Source of the DNA: Uloborus plumipes
Taxonomy: Eukaryota; Arthropoda; Arachnida; Araneae; Uloboridae
Length of the DNA stretch: 64,000 nt
Reading direction: 5' to 3'
Assembly (NCBI GenBank): GCA_038373865.1
Contig: JAXGGA010002372.1
Span: forward strand, 1-64,000
The notes under the pieces were generated by a model, which was given only the letters and a program-made list of their open reading frames with translations, did not search any database and was not told the DNA's origin. Both the position numbers and the translations under genes were made by a program. Of this stretch, positions 55,572-64,000 are shown one piece after another. Within the stretch, counting starts at the first letter, position 1; each line of letters opens with the position of its first letter.

Positions 55572-56684
55572 GGGCTTGGAGGATGAAGGGGCTATGTTGT
55601 ATTTAAAAAATGAACATTCTAACCAATGGTAAGCAATGGATACAGAAAAGTAAATAACACTTGCTAGGGGAATGTGAGCCAAAATTAAATAGTTAAGATA
55701 AGGCACTTATTTCAAAACGAACGGATTGGAAATTTGTTCTAAAAATTAGCGTACATAAAGAAGGAATAATGTATTTTGTAACACAACTACCGTTGAAACG
55801 TTTTTAATTTTTTTTTTTTTTTTTTTTTTTTTGCACCTTCAAAAAAGGTGGAAAATTTTCACCACAAAAAACCATGAGGCAAAGAAAACAATACAGTAAT
55901 TTCATAATGAAACATTTTCTATTTGATGAATTGGAGTAATTTCCATCAAATGAAAGAAAAAATGACTTATTAAAGGAAAGATAAACGAATAAATAAATAA
56001 ATGAATTAATAAGTATGTGAAAAAAATGAATGAATAAAAAAGAGAATGAATAACAAAACAAATGAATGAACGAATAAATTAGTGAATTAATAATTAAAAG
56101 AATAAATAAATTAAAAAATGAACAAATTCGTATCTGATTTGGTAAGTGAATGCCTAAGCAAACGAAATGAACTATTTCACTTTGCCCCATCCACTTTCCC
56201 CGCGTGCACTTGACAAATTACATTGAACATTTAAAATCAAAAAATGCCTAACATAAACTAAATAAGGACTGCACTGGGCTTCAGTAGATCTCAATTAATG
56301 GATAGAACGATAATTACAAAAAATATATCATTTTATAATATCAAGAAATATTTTTTAAAAACCTCAAATATTACAATAAAGGCATCGAATTTTCTAAATT
56401 ACTTGTATAATTTTTTTCGTTGATTTTGGAGGTATTTATTTTTTGACAGGAGTTTTTAGTTGAAATATTGCTAGATAGGTGGCGCTGCAAACTGAAAATA
56501 TTTTACTATTTCACTTTGCCCCACAATACCCTACATCAAAAAGTAAATGTCAGTAGACCAATTTCATACGCACACAAATGACAAATCCAGAAAACAAAAA
56601 GCTGCAATAACTGAACAATAAAATTTCTAACTTTATTTACTCGCAATTTCTGTTTTGTCACATAACCCCTTCATCTTCCAAGTC
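55572..56684. mobile_element. GGCTTGG-ended MITE, copy interrupted by about 850 bp
   Basis: The left part (GGGCTTGGAGGATGAAGGGG to about 55655) and right part (about 56540 to CCCCTTCATCTTCCAAGTCC) together match the reverse complement of the intact 254-bp copy at 8663-8916. The inserted middle holds a T run (55809-55832), an AATA/AATG-rich low-complexity tract (55976-56130), and two direct copies of ATTTCACTTTGCCCCA (56174 and 56509). These direct copies may be the ends of a further repeat. Confidence 0.65.
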
Positions 56685-56885
56685 CTTTATGACAAACCTC
56701 AGAATGTAGCCTCTGGCTTTGATAGTTGTCCCCGTAATTCATTAACACCCACCAGAAGCTTTAAACATAGTTCCGAAAACTGCAAATAACTTCTAGTGTT
56801 TGTGGCACAAATGTTGGAATATAGTCACCGTTGTAAAAATTTAGTCGAGAAGAGTGAAAAACATCGTATCAAATACAAATACTAC

Positions 56886-57409
56886 CAGCAACAGGCTCTG
56901 GGCCCAACAGGGCTGGTCCTAGTCAAATTATAGAACCCCACCCTTTGTACCCTTTCCAATAAATTAATATCTACCTTAAGATAAGGAGACCAAAACTGAA
57001 CAGCATACTCCAAATGAGGTCTTACCAAACTTCTATATAAAAGCAGAAGAACCTTCTTAGGTTCCCGAAATTACAGTCCATGGATCGAAATGAACGAGTT
57101 GGCGGTGTATTGCATCTTCTTAGATTTGTTTGAAATAGATCTATTTATGATCCCAAGTATTCTATTGGCTTTGTTACTAGCTATGCTGCACTGCTGATTT
57201 ATTAAGAAACCTAGATCCATAACATTATCTGCCTTACTAATAACTGAAGCCTGTAAATAATAGCTTGTATGCTTATTTCCATGACCGAAATGCAGCACTT
57301 GACATTTCTCAACATTTACTGCCATGTCCCACTTGTCTGCCCACTTAATAATATGATGCAAATCCTTTTGAAACTGATTAACTTGTTTATTATTTTCTAC
57401 AACCCCCAT
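56886..57409 (-). pseudogene. CR1/L2-like LINE reverse transcriptase fragment
   Basis: The minus strand encodes the C-terminal part of a non-LTR reverse transcriptase. FQKDLHHIIKWADKWDMAVN, EKCQVLHFG, NVMDLGFLI, a NKANRILGIINRSI block, and (in a second frame) [20 protein letters not shown], then [10 protein letters not shown]. These are the thumb/post-palm motifs typical of the CR1/L2 group. The 5' two thirds and the YxDD palm motif are absent, as in most 5'-truncated LINE copies. A 55-bp insertion with an 8-bp direct repeat breaks the frame at 57061-57115. The 3' end lies around 56886 or somewhat lower, and no A tail or 3' microsatellite is evident. Confidence 0.85.
57061..57115. other. 55-bp insertion with 8-bp direct repeat in the LINE
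   Basis: CTTCTTAG occurs at 57053-57060 and 57116-57123. The 55 bp between them, starting GTTCCCGAAATTACAG, interrupts the otherwise continuous LINE reading between KSKK and VLLLLYRS. It could be a tiny insertion with target duplication or filler from repair. Confidence 0.65.
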
Positions 57410-57419
57410 AACTTAAAGG

Positions 57420-58940
57420 TTATCAGCAAAACAATCCATGTTTCCAGAAACATTTTCATGAATAATCATTGGTATGCTTCTGTGCAAAAGGTGTTTATGA
57501 TTTTGTTTATCTTTGATAAACACACTTTGTTAAAGAAACTGTGTAATAATGGGTCAACCTAAGTCGGATCTTGAACAATGAGAAGTAAATATACCAAATT
57601 GATTGTTTTTAAATCGCTTTTAATACTTAAAATGACTGCTTTCCATCGAAGAGTTTTCATTTTGTTTATTTTATTCGTCTTTAAACATAAAAATTAAAAC
57701 TTTTGTTTAATTATTATATTTTTTTTTTCGTTAAGCATATAGTAATTATTTTTACACAAAGATGTTTCAGACAGGAAAACACAAAAAGTACTTCTCTCAC
57801 ATTAATGTCGACAAATATTTTTGCTTTAAAATTCACATAGTTATATGTTAAACTAATTAATAAAATGCAAAAAGCAAAAGCAATATGCTTTGTGCTTTCA
57901 CGAAACAAATTACTAAGGGAAAATACGAAACATATTTTCATCCATGATTTAGAAAGTATTCTTTAAGTTATAGTTTTGAAAAAAAGCGAAAGCTATTCTT
58001 TGAAACCAATTATACTTAGCAAACAATTTTAAATTTTAAGAATTTTTAACGAAAAACATATAAATAGCTATAATCCAGCATAGAAAAATACTTTCTTATT
58101 ATCATTCAAAATTTCTGTAATAGTTAAAGGCAATATAATCATAGTCACTGTTTACTTTTCATTACAAAACTAATTAGTATTTAGCAACCAATGCATTTTC
58201 GACAGTGAAAAAATCCAGTAAGTTAGAGAAAAAAATATTTTCAATTCTCAAAAGTAGTATTTCGTTGTTCTTCAAATTAAACTCACTGGAATTTTAAGAA
58301 AAACGTTTGAGAAACTAATAAAAACATTTTTCAATTTAGAAGTAAAAGTAAAAATTTTTGAATCCATAATATTTTTTAATTTTTACACGAACTTTTATAA
58401 CTTCTTTGTTTGTATTAGCTGAAAGGGGAAAATCCGACATTTTGAGGGAGTACCTCTTGAAATACACGAATAAGTACTAATCCATTAAATGTTAAATATA
58501 TAAATAATATTAACAAGAATTAAAAAATTTTATTTTAGTAATCATTCATATTTTCAGTAGTCATTCATGACTACTAAAGTTTTCTTTTAGTAACCATTCA
58601 TAATTATCTTTAAATAATCATTCATAATCTAGTTAATAAACTATAAATGATTATATGTTTGAAAAAGTGACTAATCCCAATGTTAGTAAAGCAAAAATTT
58701 ACAAATATATTTAATCGCATGTTTCGCGGTGAAAATAAGATCCAATAATCGATGCATCAAGGTTTCAGCTTTAAGATAAAGACTTCATGCTAAAGATCAC
58801 ACTTCAATACATTGAAAAAAGAGTTCCTGCGTTGCCAGAAGGCATGTCTGCATCAATTTGAAAATGAGTGCTCTGAAACGTTGAAAAAGGACTTCTTTCT
58901 TCTGATTACTTTTGTGACGATGCTGATATATTTATTCATT
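57420..58940. other. Gene-free AT-rich stretch
   Basis: Very AT-rich. TAGTAACCATTCATAATTA-like words repeat at 58540-58650. No gene was recognised. Confidence 0.4.
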
Positions 58941-58945
58941 GTTAA

Positions 58946-60077
58946 GAGCAAGAATCTGAGAGAGTGTCACGCCTGTGATTCATGACGTCTCAGATTTTTT
59001 CCAAAAAAATACCAAATGTTTATTATCTTAATGAAAGACCAAATCCAGAATGTTTTGTTCTAAAGTTGAGTCGTTTAGTTTTTATGGACCTCTAAGGGTG
59101 AAGGTGCGGCATCAAAAATTAAGCGGATTTTTCAAGACATAGAAGTTGCTGTGAGCCAAAGCTCTTACCAGGAACTGTTGAACTCCAAATTTCTTCTTGT
59201 ATATGGAATATAAAAGGTAGAAACTTTACAAAATGAATGTTAAACTTGTGGTAAGTTGTTGCCGTAAGGTCAGTGAAGGCCCTCAAAACAAGGCATTTTT
59301 GACGTTTTTTAGCGTTTCTGAGGTCCAAAAACAGCTTGTACATTTCAGTTGACACAAAAATGCACAACAAAAAAATGCACAGGAAAAAATACATTTTTTG
59401 TAAAAAAAAAAATTTTCACATTTCGCCTCAAATCACTCAACTGTTCTGTTAAGACAAAGAATAGAGAATGACATTGGCAAAAAAAATATTTCAATATGTT
59501 GTTGGCAGAGGAAGTTATGACCATTTGAATATCGGTAAAATATGACATTTTTCATATTTCGGCCTTACGCAACTAAAAGCACGTTGATCTTTCCTCGGTT
59601 ATTTATACATTATTTTAAAGTGATTACACTGGTCTTTCAAACGACACTACTTTTGCCGTGGCAACTGAAATGTAGAAGCTGTTTTTGGACCTCAAAAACG
59701 CTAAAAAACGTCAAAAATGCCTTGTTTTGAGAGCCTTCACTGACCTTACGGCAACAACTTACCACAAATTTAACATACATTTTGTAATGTTTCAACCTTC
59801 TATATTCCATATACAAAAAGAAAATTGGAGTTCAACATTTTCTGGTAAGAGTTTTGGCTCACAGCAACTTCCATGTCTTGAAAATTCGCTTAATTTTTGA
59901 TGCCACACCTTCACCTTTAGGGATCCATAAAAGCTAAACAACTCAACTTTAGAGCAAAACATTCTGGATTTGGTCTTTCAATAAGATAATAAACATTTGG
60001 TAAATTTTCGGAAAAAATCTGAGAGGTCATGAATCACCTCATAATGCCAGGCGTGACAGTTTCTCATATTCTTGCTC
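58946..60077. mobile_element. TTAA-flanked palindromic element, about 410-bp arms
   Basis: Arms 58946-59352 and 59657-60077 are inverted copies, starting GAGCAAGAAT and sharing TGTCACGCCTG, CCAAATCCAGAATGTTTTG, TTTTTGACGTTTTTTAGCG and ACATTTCAGTTG. TTAA lies outside both ends (58942-58945 and 60078-60081). The 300-bp centre is unique and non-coding. Small ORFs in the arms mirror each other and are not genes. Confidence 0.8.
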
Positions 60078-60081
60078 TTAA

Positions 60082-60431
60082 AGGGAATTGCAACTCCAAC
60101 AGACGTGCATGCAATAATTTGCCAAAACTCTAATTGTAATACAGAAAAAAAGTGATCGTTGAAACTTGTTCACGTCGAAAAATTGAGCTGAATTCCATAA
60201 TCGACGTTTAAAATTTCAAGTGAAGTCAGAATAGTAGATCTAATGCGATAGTCTCAAATTGATTGAAATATGACTGGAGCAGCACTCTTACAAATGTTTG
60301 TTGAGTTTTTTCTTATGCTTAACACATTTATTTGAAATTAGAGTAGGGGTCTAATGATGAGGGATATTTTGAAAGTTTTTTGGTACCATTACTAAATTTT
60401 GAGAAAGTATCGGAGAATTCTGGTGTACATC
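60082..60431. other. Gene-free AT-rich stretch
   Basis: AT-rich spacer. Nothing recognised. Confidence 0.4.
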
Positions 60432-60439
60432 GTCTAGAC

Positions 60440-61135
60440 CAGGGATTCTTAAACTTTTGTCATTCACGACCCCATTTATGACTGCAAGTTTCTTGACAAC
60501 CCCATACAAATATAAAAGAAAAATAAATTAATATTTTTTGATGATTTATTTATTAGGTAATAATATACATATACATATGAAAATATACAAGTTTAGAATT
60601 CGTTTTGAAACATACAAAAAACTAAAATTAAAAATTGCACAAAAAATTATAAAATTGTATTTATTATAGTTTCAAAAAAAAAAAGTTTCAAAAAAGTTTC
60701 AATCAATGGGAACTATGCTTCTTTAGCATAGTCCCCATTGATTGAAATGGAAAACTGTTATTCAGTTATGAATCTGGAACGACCCGAACCATCAACAAAA
60801 TTAAATATTTTCATAAAACTTAATTTATTTTCCATTCACGTAGGATTTCCCGTCGCAAATATGCAAGTAAACAAATACTAGCCCGAACAAAAACGCACAT
60901 GTCCACCTCAGTACAGCGACATATATCCATGATTTCAAACGCGAATAGCTCAAAACCTTCAACAAATGAGTGTGTCTAGACGCTGCAAGTCTACTGTATT
61001 CCACCAACTCTAGTGATGTTATAAAATGGTATATACATATTATATAGAAATATTTGACATTAAAATATCTCGCGACCCCAGAATTTTGCTACGCGACCCC
61101 AAATGGGGTCGCGACCCATAGTTTATGAAGCCCTA
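60440..61135. mobile_element. hAT-like non-autonomous element with 8-bp duplication
   Basis: Ends CAGGGATTCTTAAACTTTTG and TAGGGCTTCATAAACTATGG (read inward) are flanked by the exact 8-bp repeat GTCTAGAC (60432-60439 and 61136-61143). GACCCC/GGGGTC words lie near both ends. An internal hairpin lies at 60697-60746. CAGGG ends, length and 8-bp duplication fit a hAT-type element. No transposase is present. Confidence 0.85.
60697..60746. repeat. Internal hairpin, about 22-bp stem
   Basis: TTTCAATCAATGGGAACTAT and GC are mirrored by GCATAGTCCCCATTGATTGAAA around a TTCTTTA loop, with one stem mismatch or bulge. Confidence 0.8.
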
Positions 61136-61239
61136 GTCTAGACCATTTTTCACCCGTGCGAAGTCTTCGTGCTTGACAGAGGAAATGTAAAAGCTCGTTT
61201 CTTTCAGTACTTTTTTTGAATAACTGCACATTTGAAGTA

Positions 61240-61381
61240 CATTGGAAGCCGATTAAGTGAATCAATAGCTCAAATGAATTAAATTGCCAAAAACAGAACA
61301 TTATCGGGCCCTATCAAATTTGCCTCGTCGTTGAATCGAAACTGGTTAGAACAAATGTGATTTTAATAAGCGGTGACACTG
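61240..61381. mobile_element. Small TA-flanked MITE, Tigger-like ends
   Basis: Ends CATTGGAAGCCGATTAAG and CAGTGTCACCGCTTATTAAA (read inward) match loosely, bordered by TA (61238-61239 and 61382-61383). The 142-bp size suits a pogo/Tigger MITE. The TIRs are diverged. Confidence 0.45.
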
Positions 61382-61489
61382 TATTAGTAAACCTATGGCG
61401 TACCCACAAAAAAATACTTTTGAGAAAGGATATTTATCATGTTGAAAAATAGGATTTAAACTCTGCTAAAGAATAAAACCGGATTAAAA

Positions 61490-61573
61490 GGGATTCGAAT
61501 CCTGGATTTGAACTTACGATCTTCCCAATATAAAAGCGACGCGCTGTATCCAACCACGCCAATGTGTCCTAAC
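61490..61573 (-). mobile_element. tRNA-like remnant (degenerate SINE head or tRNA pseudogene)
   Basis: The minus strand has TTGGCGTGGTTGGATACAGC (A-box region), a mispaired anticodon arm around TTTTATATT, then AAGTTCAAATCC (B-box-like) and ATTCGAATCC. The acceptor and anticodon stems do not pair, so it is not a functional tRNA. Confidence 0.45.
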
Positions 61574-61579
61574 TTCATT

Positions 61580-62530
61580 GAAGTCAAGTGTTATAAGAAA
61601 CAGGAAAAAAAATTTTTTTTGACAAAAAAAAAAAGGCAGTGGATTTATTTTTCATTGACAGGTGATCCTTTTACTGTCCGTCTGTGAAAGTCGCTCCTGA
61701 CACTCCTGAACAGTTCCACTTAAAAAAGGGTAGATGGGTTGTGGGTGATAACTTTTTAGTTTTCAATTTAAAACCTCCATTTGCTTATCCTTATAACATA
61801 TTCAACTAAACGATGTGAAATCAGCATTGATCCACGTTGTTTGATACGACTTAAAATGCTTTTATTATTCTTCCCCTTATTGTTATCTTACCCAACAGCC
61901 CTATTTTGGTAAGATCAGAGAAGACCCGACGCATGCGTAAAAGCGCCGAAAGTTTTACCTAAGAAGATCAGATAGTAGCAAGTGCGATAAGCTTTGAAAT
62001 GAGGTGAAAATAATAGAACTGGATAAAAGAATTGGAAAGATCTTGCTTGGGGACAGAAAATAAGCTAGAGAAATAATACAAAGTTTTTTAGCACCTGATA
62101 CGCAATAATGATTTAGTATGGAGAGAATGAGTGCAGCGAGTCCGAAACGCAAAGCAGTCCGAAAGAAATTGCTATATTTCTTGAATTACTGTAAGACTTG
62201 GAGCAGGGAACAGTTAATTAGCCCGAGTACGTAATCAACAAATATAAATTCATCAAAATAACATTTTGTTTAGCCATGGGCAATTCTATTTTTAAAGTAG
62301 CACTGATTGCTACCCAAAATAGCCTGCATAGACTCTTAATAGAGTAAAAGCATCAGTAGTTGGCCTTTTAAGTTAGTTATCAGTAGTTGGCCCTAGAACT
62401 TTCAGCTATAAATACAGCAACAAAAACAAGGTAAAACTTTAGAATGAACCTCTCTGATAATGAATCACCTACTTGTTTCAGAAATTAAAAAAAAATATGT
62501 TAAAATCCAAGCTGTTGTCACCACTAGTAA
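61580..62530. other. Gene-free stretch
   Basis: AT-rich. AGTAGTTGGCC occurs at 62353 and 62383, related to the inverted CAGTAGTCGGCC pair that follows. No gene was recognised. Confidence 0.35.
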
Positions 62531-62534
62531 ATGC

Positions 62535-62777
62535 TCCAGTAGTCGGCCACAGAATCATCTTAGCTGAAAAAATAAGCAGAATCGCAATCTTGGATGACAG
62601 GCACACCATTCAAAATGAAATGACTCATTACTAATTCAAAAAAAGTACCCAAAACTTAACTGCCACTGGTTGATGATTGACGATAGGTACATGAATGTGC
62701 GAATGCGTCAGATCTGATTTTGAATTAAAAATGTACTATTTATGAGGAGTTTTATGTCATTGTGGCCGACTACTGGA
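62535..62777. repeat. Inverted repeat TCCAGTAGTCGGCCAC, possible MITE
   Basis: TCCAGTAGTCGGCCAC at 62535-62550 is mirrored exactly by GTGGCCGACTACTGGA at 62762-62777. Related AGTAGTTGGCC words lie upstream. The ends could belong to a small element, but no target duplication is clear. Confidence 0.5.
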
Positions 62778-62830
62778 ACACTTACGCTATGTTCACCCTT
62801 GTTTTGCTGCATGAAGTTCGGATGGACTTT

Positions 62831-62960
62831 ACTATCATATAATGAAGTTAAATTTTGAAGATTTTCAAAAACGATATGTAATGGTATTTTTTTGGCTGAA
62901 TGCTGTCATTTCAATATTAATTCTGGAAATCTTCAAAATTTAATTGCATTATATGATAGT
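62831..62960. repeat. Inverted repeat, about 34-bp arms
   Basis: ACTATCATATAATGAAGTTA and the following AATTTTGAAGATTTTC are mirrored at 62927-62960 by GAAATCTTCAAAATTTAATT and GCATTATATGATAGT, with few mismatches. It may be a small MITE of about 130 bp. Confidence 0.6.
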
Positions 62961-62964
62961 TAAA

Positions 62965-64000
62965 ACAGTGGTCTTTATTTTTATTGTGAAATAAAACAAG
63001 AATTTAGCATATTTCAAGTCTTTTTAAGCTGTTTTATGAAAAACTGAACCGTCTGTTACCTTGGAGTTACCCCTATAGCAAATTGAGAGGGAACGAGGCA
63101 TATTTATCTCTAATACAATCGATCTTAATGAATTTGCTAAAATTTTAACTACCAATAGCGCAATCAGAAACTTAAAAAGCCTCGCCAAAAAAGGTCATTG
63201 AATATGCCTCTAAATGTTTGTGCAAAATTCAACTAAAATAATATCTCAAAAAATAAAAAGAAAATTAGAAAAAAAAACGTATATCATACAATCTTTAATG
63301 TTTTTTAATTTTTGTTTCTGAATAGGGAAAAAACGGCGTATTTCCTAACAACTCAATGTATGGTAATATATCATCTTGGCATGAGATCTTTTTCATGTAA
63401 ATCATCAAGTTGGGAGGGGGTTTCCCTTTCAAAATGATAATGTGTGGTGCTTTTCATATCAAAAATTCAAGTAAACCTGCTTAGATATTTAAATATTTTA
63501 ATTAAAATTAAGCCATGTTAACCAAACCATTAAAAATTGTATCCTTATTTGTATACATATTAACACTAATGCGAAAGTTGACACGACAAATATTTTCGAA
63601 ACAGAAACATTTTTGAAATAGTTTTGATTCTGTAACCGTAATGCTTTTCATCTGGAGTTATTAAAGTTTATCAAATGCAATACGTTTTTACTTGTGTTGT
63701 TATTAAAACTTAATACATTACGATTAAAACATCCTCAAAGAAAATTAAATTTCGTTATTACCTTCTACTTCACAGTCTCATTAACACCTCCTCTGCATAA
63801 CTAACAGTTATCCAAAAACTAAATTGCTAAGAGATGAAAAAATAACGTAGTCTAGACCCTTTGCATAAGCTCCTGCTGACACATAAATTCTGGAAAGCTT
63901 TCTTTGGTTTTTAATTAAAGTCTGCTTCTTAAAAATGCATTATGTCTCAGCTGCGTTTTCTTGATGAAATGAATGAAATTCGTTACATATGGAGTAGGAA
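62965..64000. other. Gene-free AT-rich stretch
   Basis: AT-rich to the window end. I see no repeat copy, RNA gene or coding signal. Confidence 0.4.

Noticed and set aside
55804..56190. 128-residue hydrophobic minus-strand frame
   Set aside because: It is translated from an AATA/AATG low-complexity tract and a T run, so its Phe/Ile/Leu richness is compositional.

Overview
This is 64 kb of strongly AT-rich, repeat-dense nuclear DNA from a eukaryote. It has no operons, ribosome binding sites or rRNA, and no intact gene of recognisable function. The repertoire is: Tc1/mariner remnants carrying the arthropod HTH (DUF4817-like) type of transposase, a pogo/Tigger remnant, Helitron ends (CTAG after a GC hairpin), a CR1/L2-like LINE fragment, tRNA-derived SINEs, hAT-like MITEs with 8-bp target duplications and TTAA-flanked piggyBac-like MITEs. 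This fits a large arthropod genome. A spider or other chelicerate is my best guess, but it is an inference.

Layout. 0-3 kb: a SINE split by a 2.5-kb foldback element made of 172-bp repeats, each with a TGACGTCA motif. 3-9 kb: one half of a dispersed inverted repeat, a deleted mariner, and the longest ORF not explained by repeats (7395-7790). 9-12 kb: a non-autonomous Helitron with a hAT-type MITE inside, then a CACTGTAAAAA element next to a TTAA MITE. 14.7-20.7 kb: TA-flanked non-autonomous elements, ending in a 1.7-kb element whose interior is about 12 tandem units of about 122 bp. 22-27 kb: the other half of the inverted repeat, interrupted by a palindromic TA element, then a transposon 3' segment and a Tigger-like MITE. 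27.6-30.8 kb: a 1.86-kb mariner with about 245-bp terminal repeats, a foldback unit and (TA)n/(CA)n tracts. 32.5-37.7 kb: nested insertions and four SINEs. 39-43.5 kb: a degraded pogo/Tigger transposon and several TTAA elements. 43.6-44.3 kb: a possible small spliced host gene. 46.9-57.4 kb: a Helitron end, hAT MITEs, a transposon with an expanded 143-bp array, nested MITEs and a LINE fragment. 58.9-64 kb: a large TTAA-flanked palindrome, a hAT-type element and short inverted repeats.

The main content is insertion history. At several loci a second copy of the host repeat in the same window supplies the empty site, so element boundaries and target duplications can be read directly. No ORF here supports a functioning autonomous element. 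Every recognised transposase or reverse transcriptase is frameshifted, deleted or truncated. All positions were read by eye, and boundaries given as approximate may be off by several bases.
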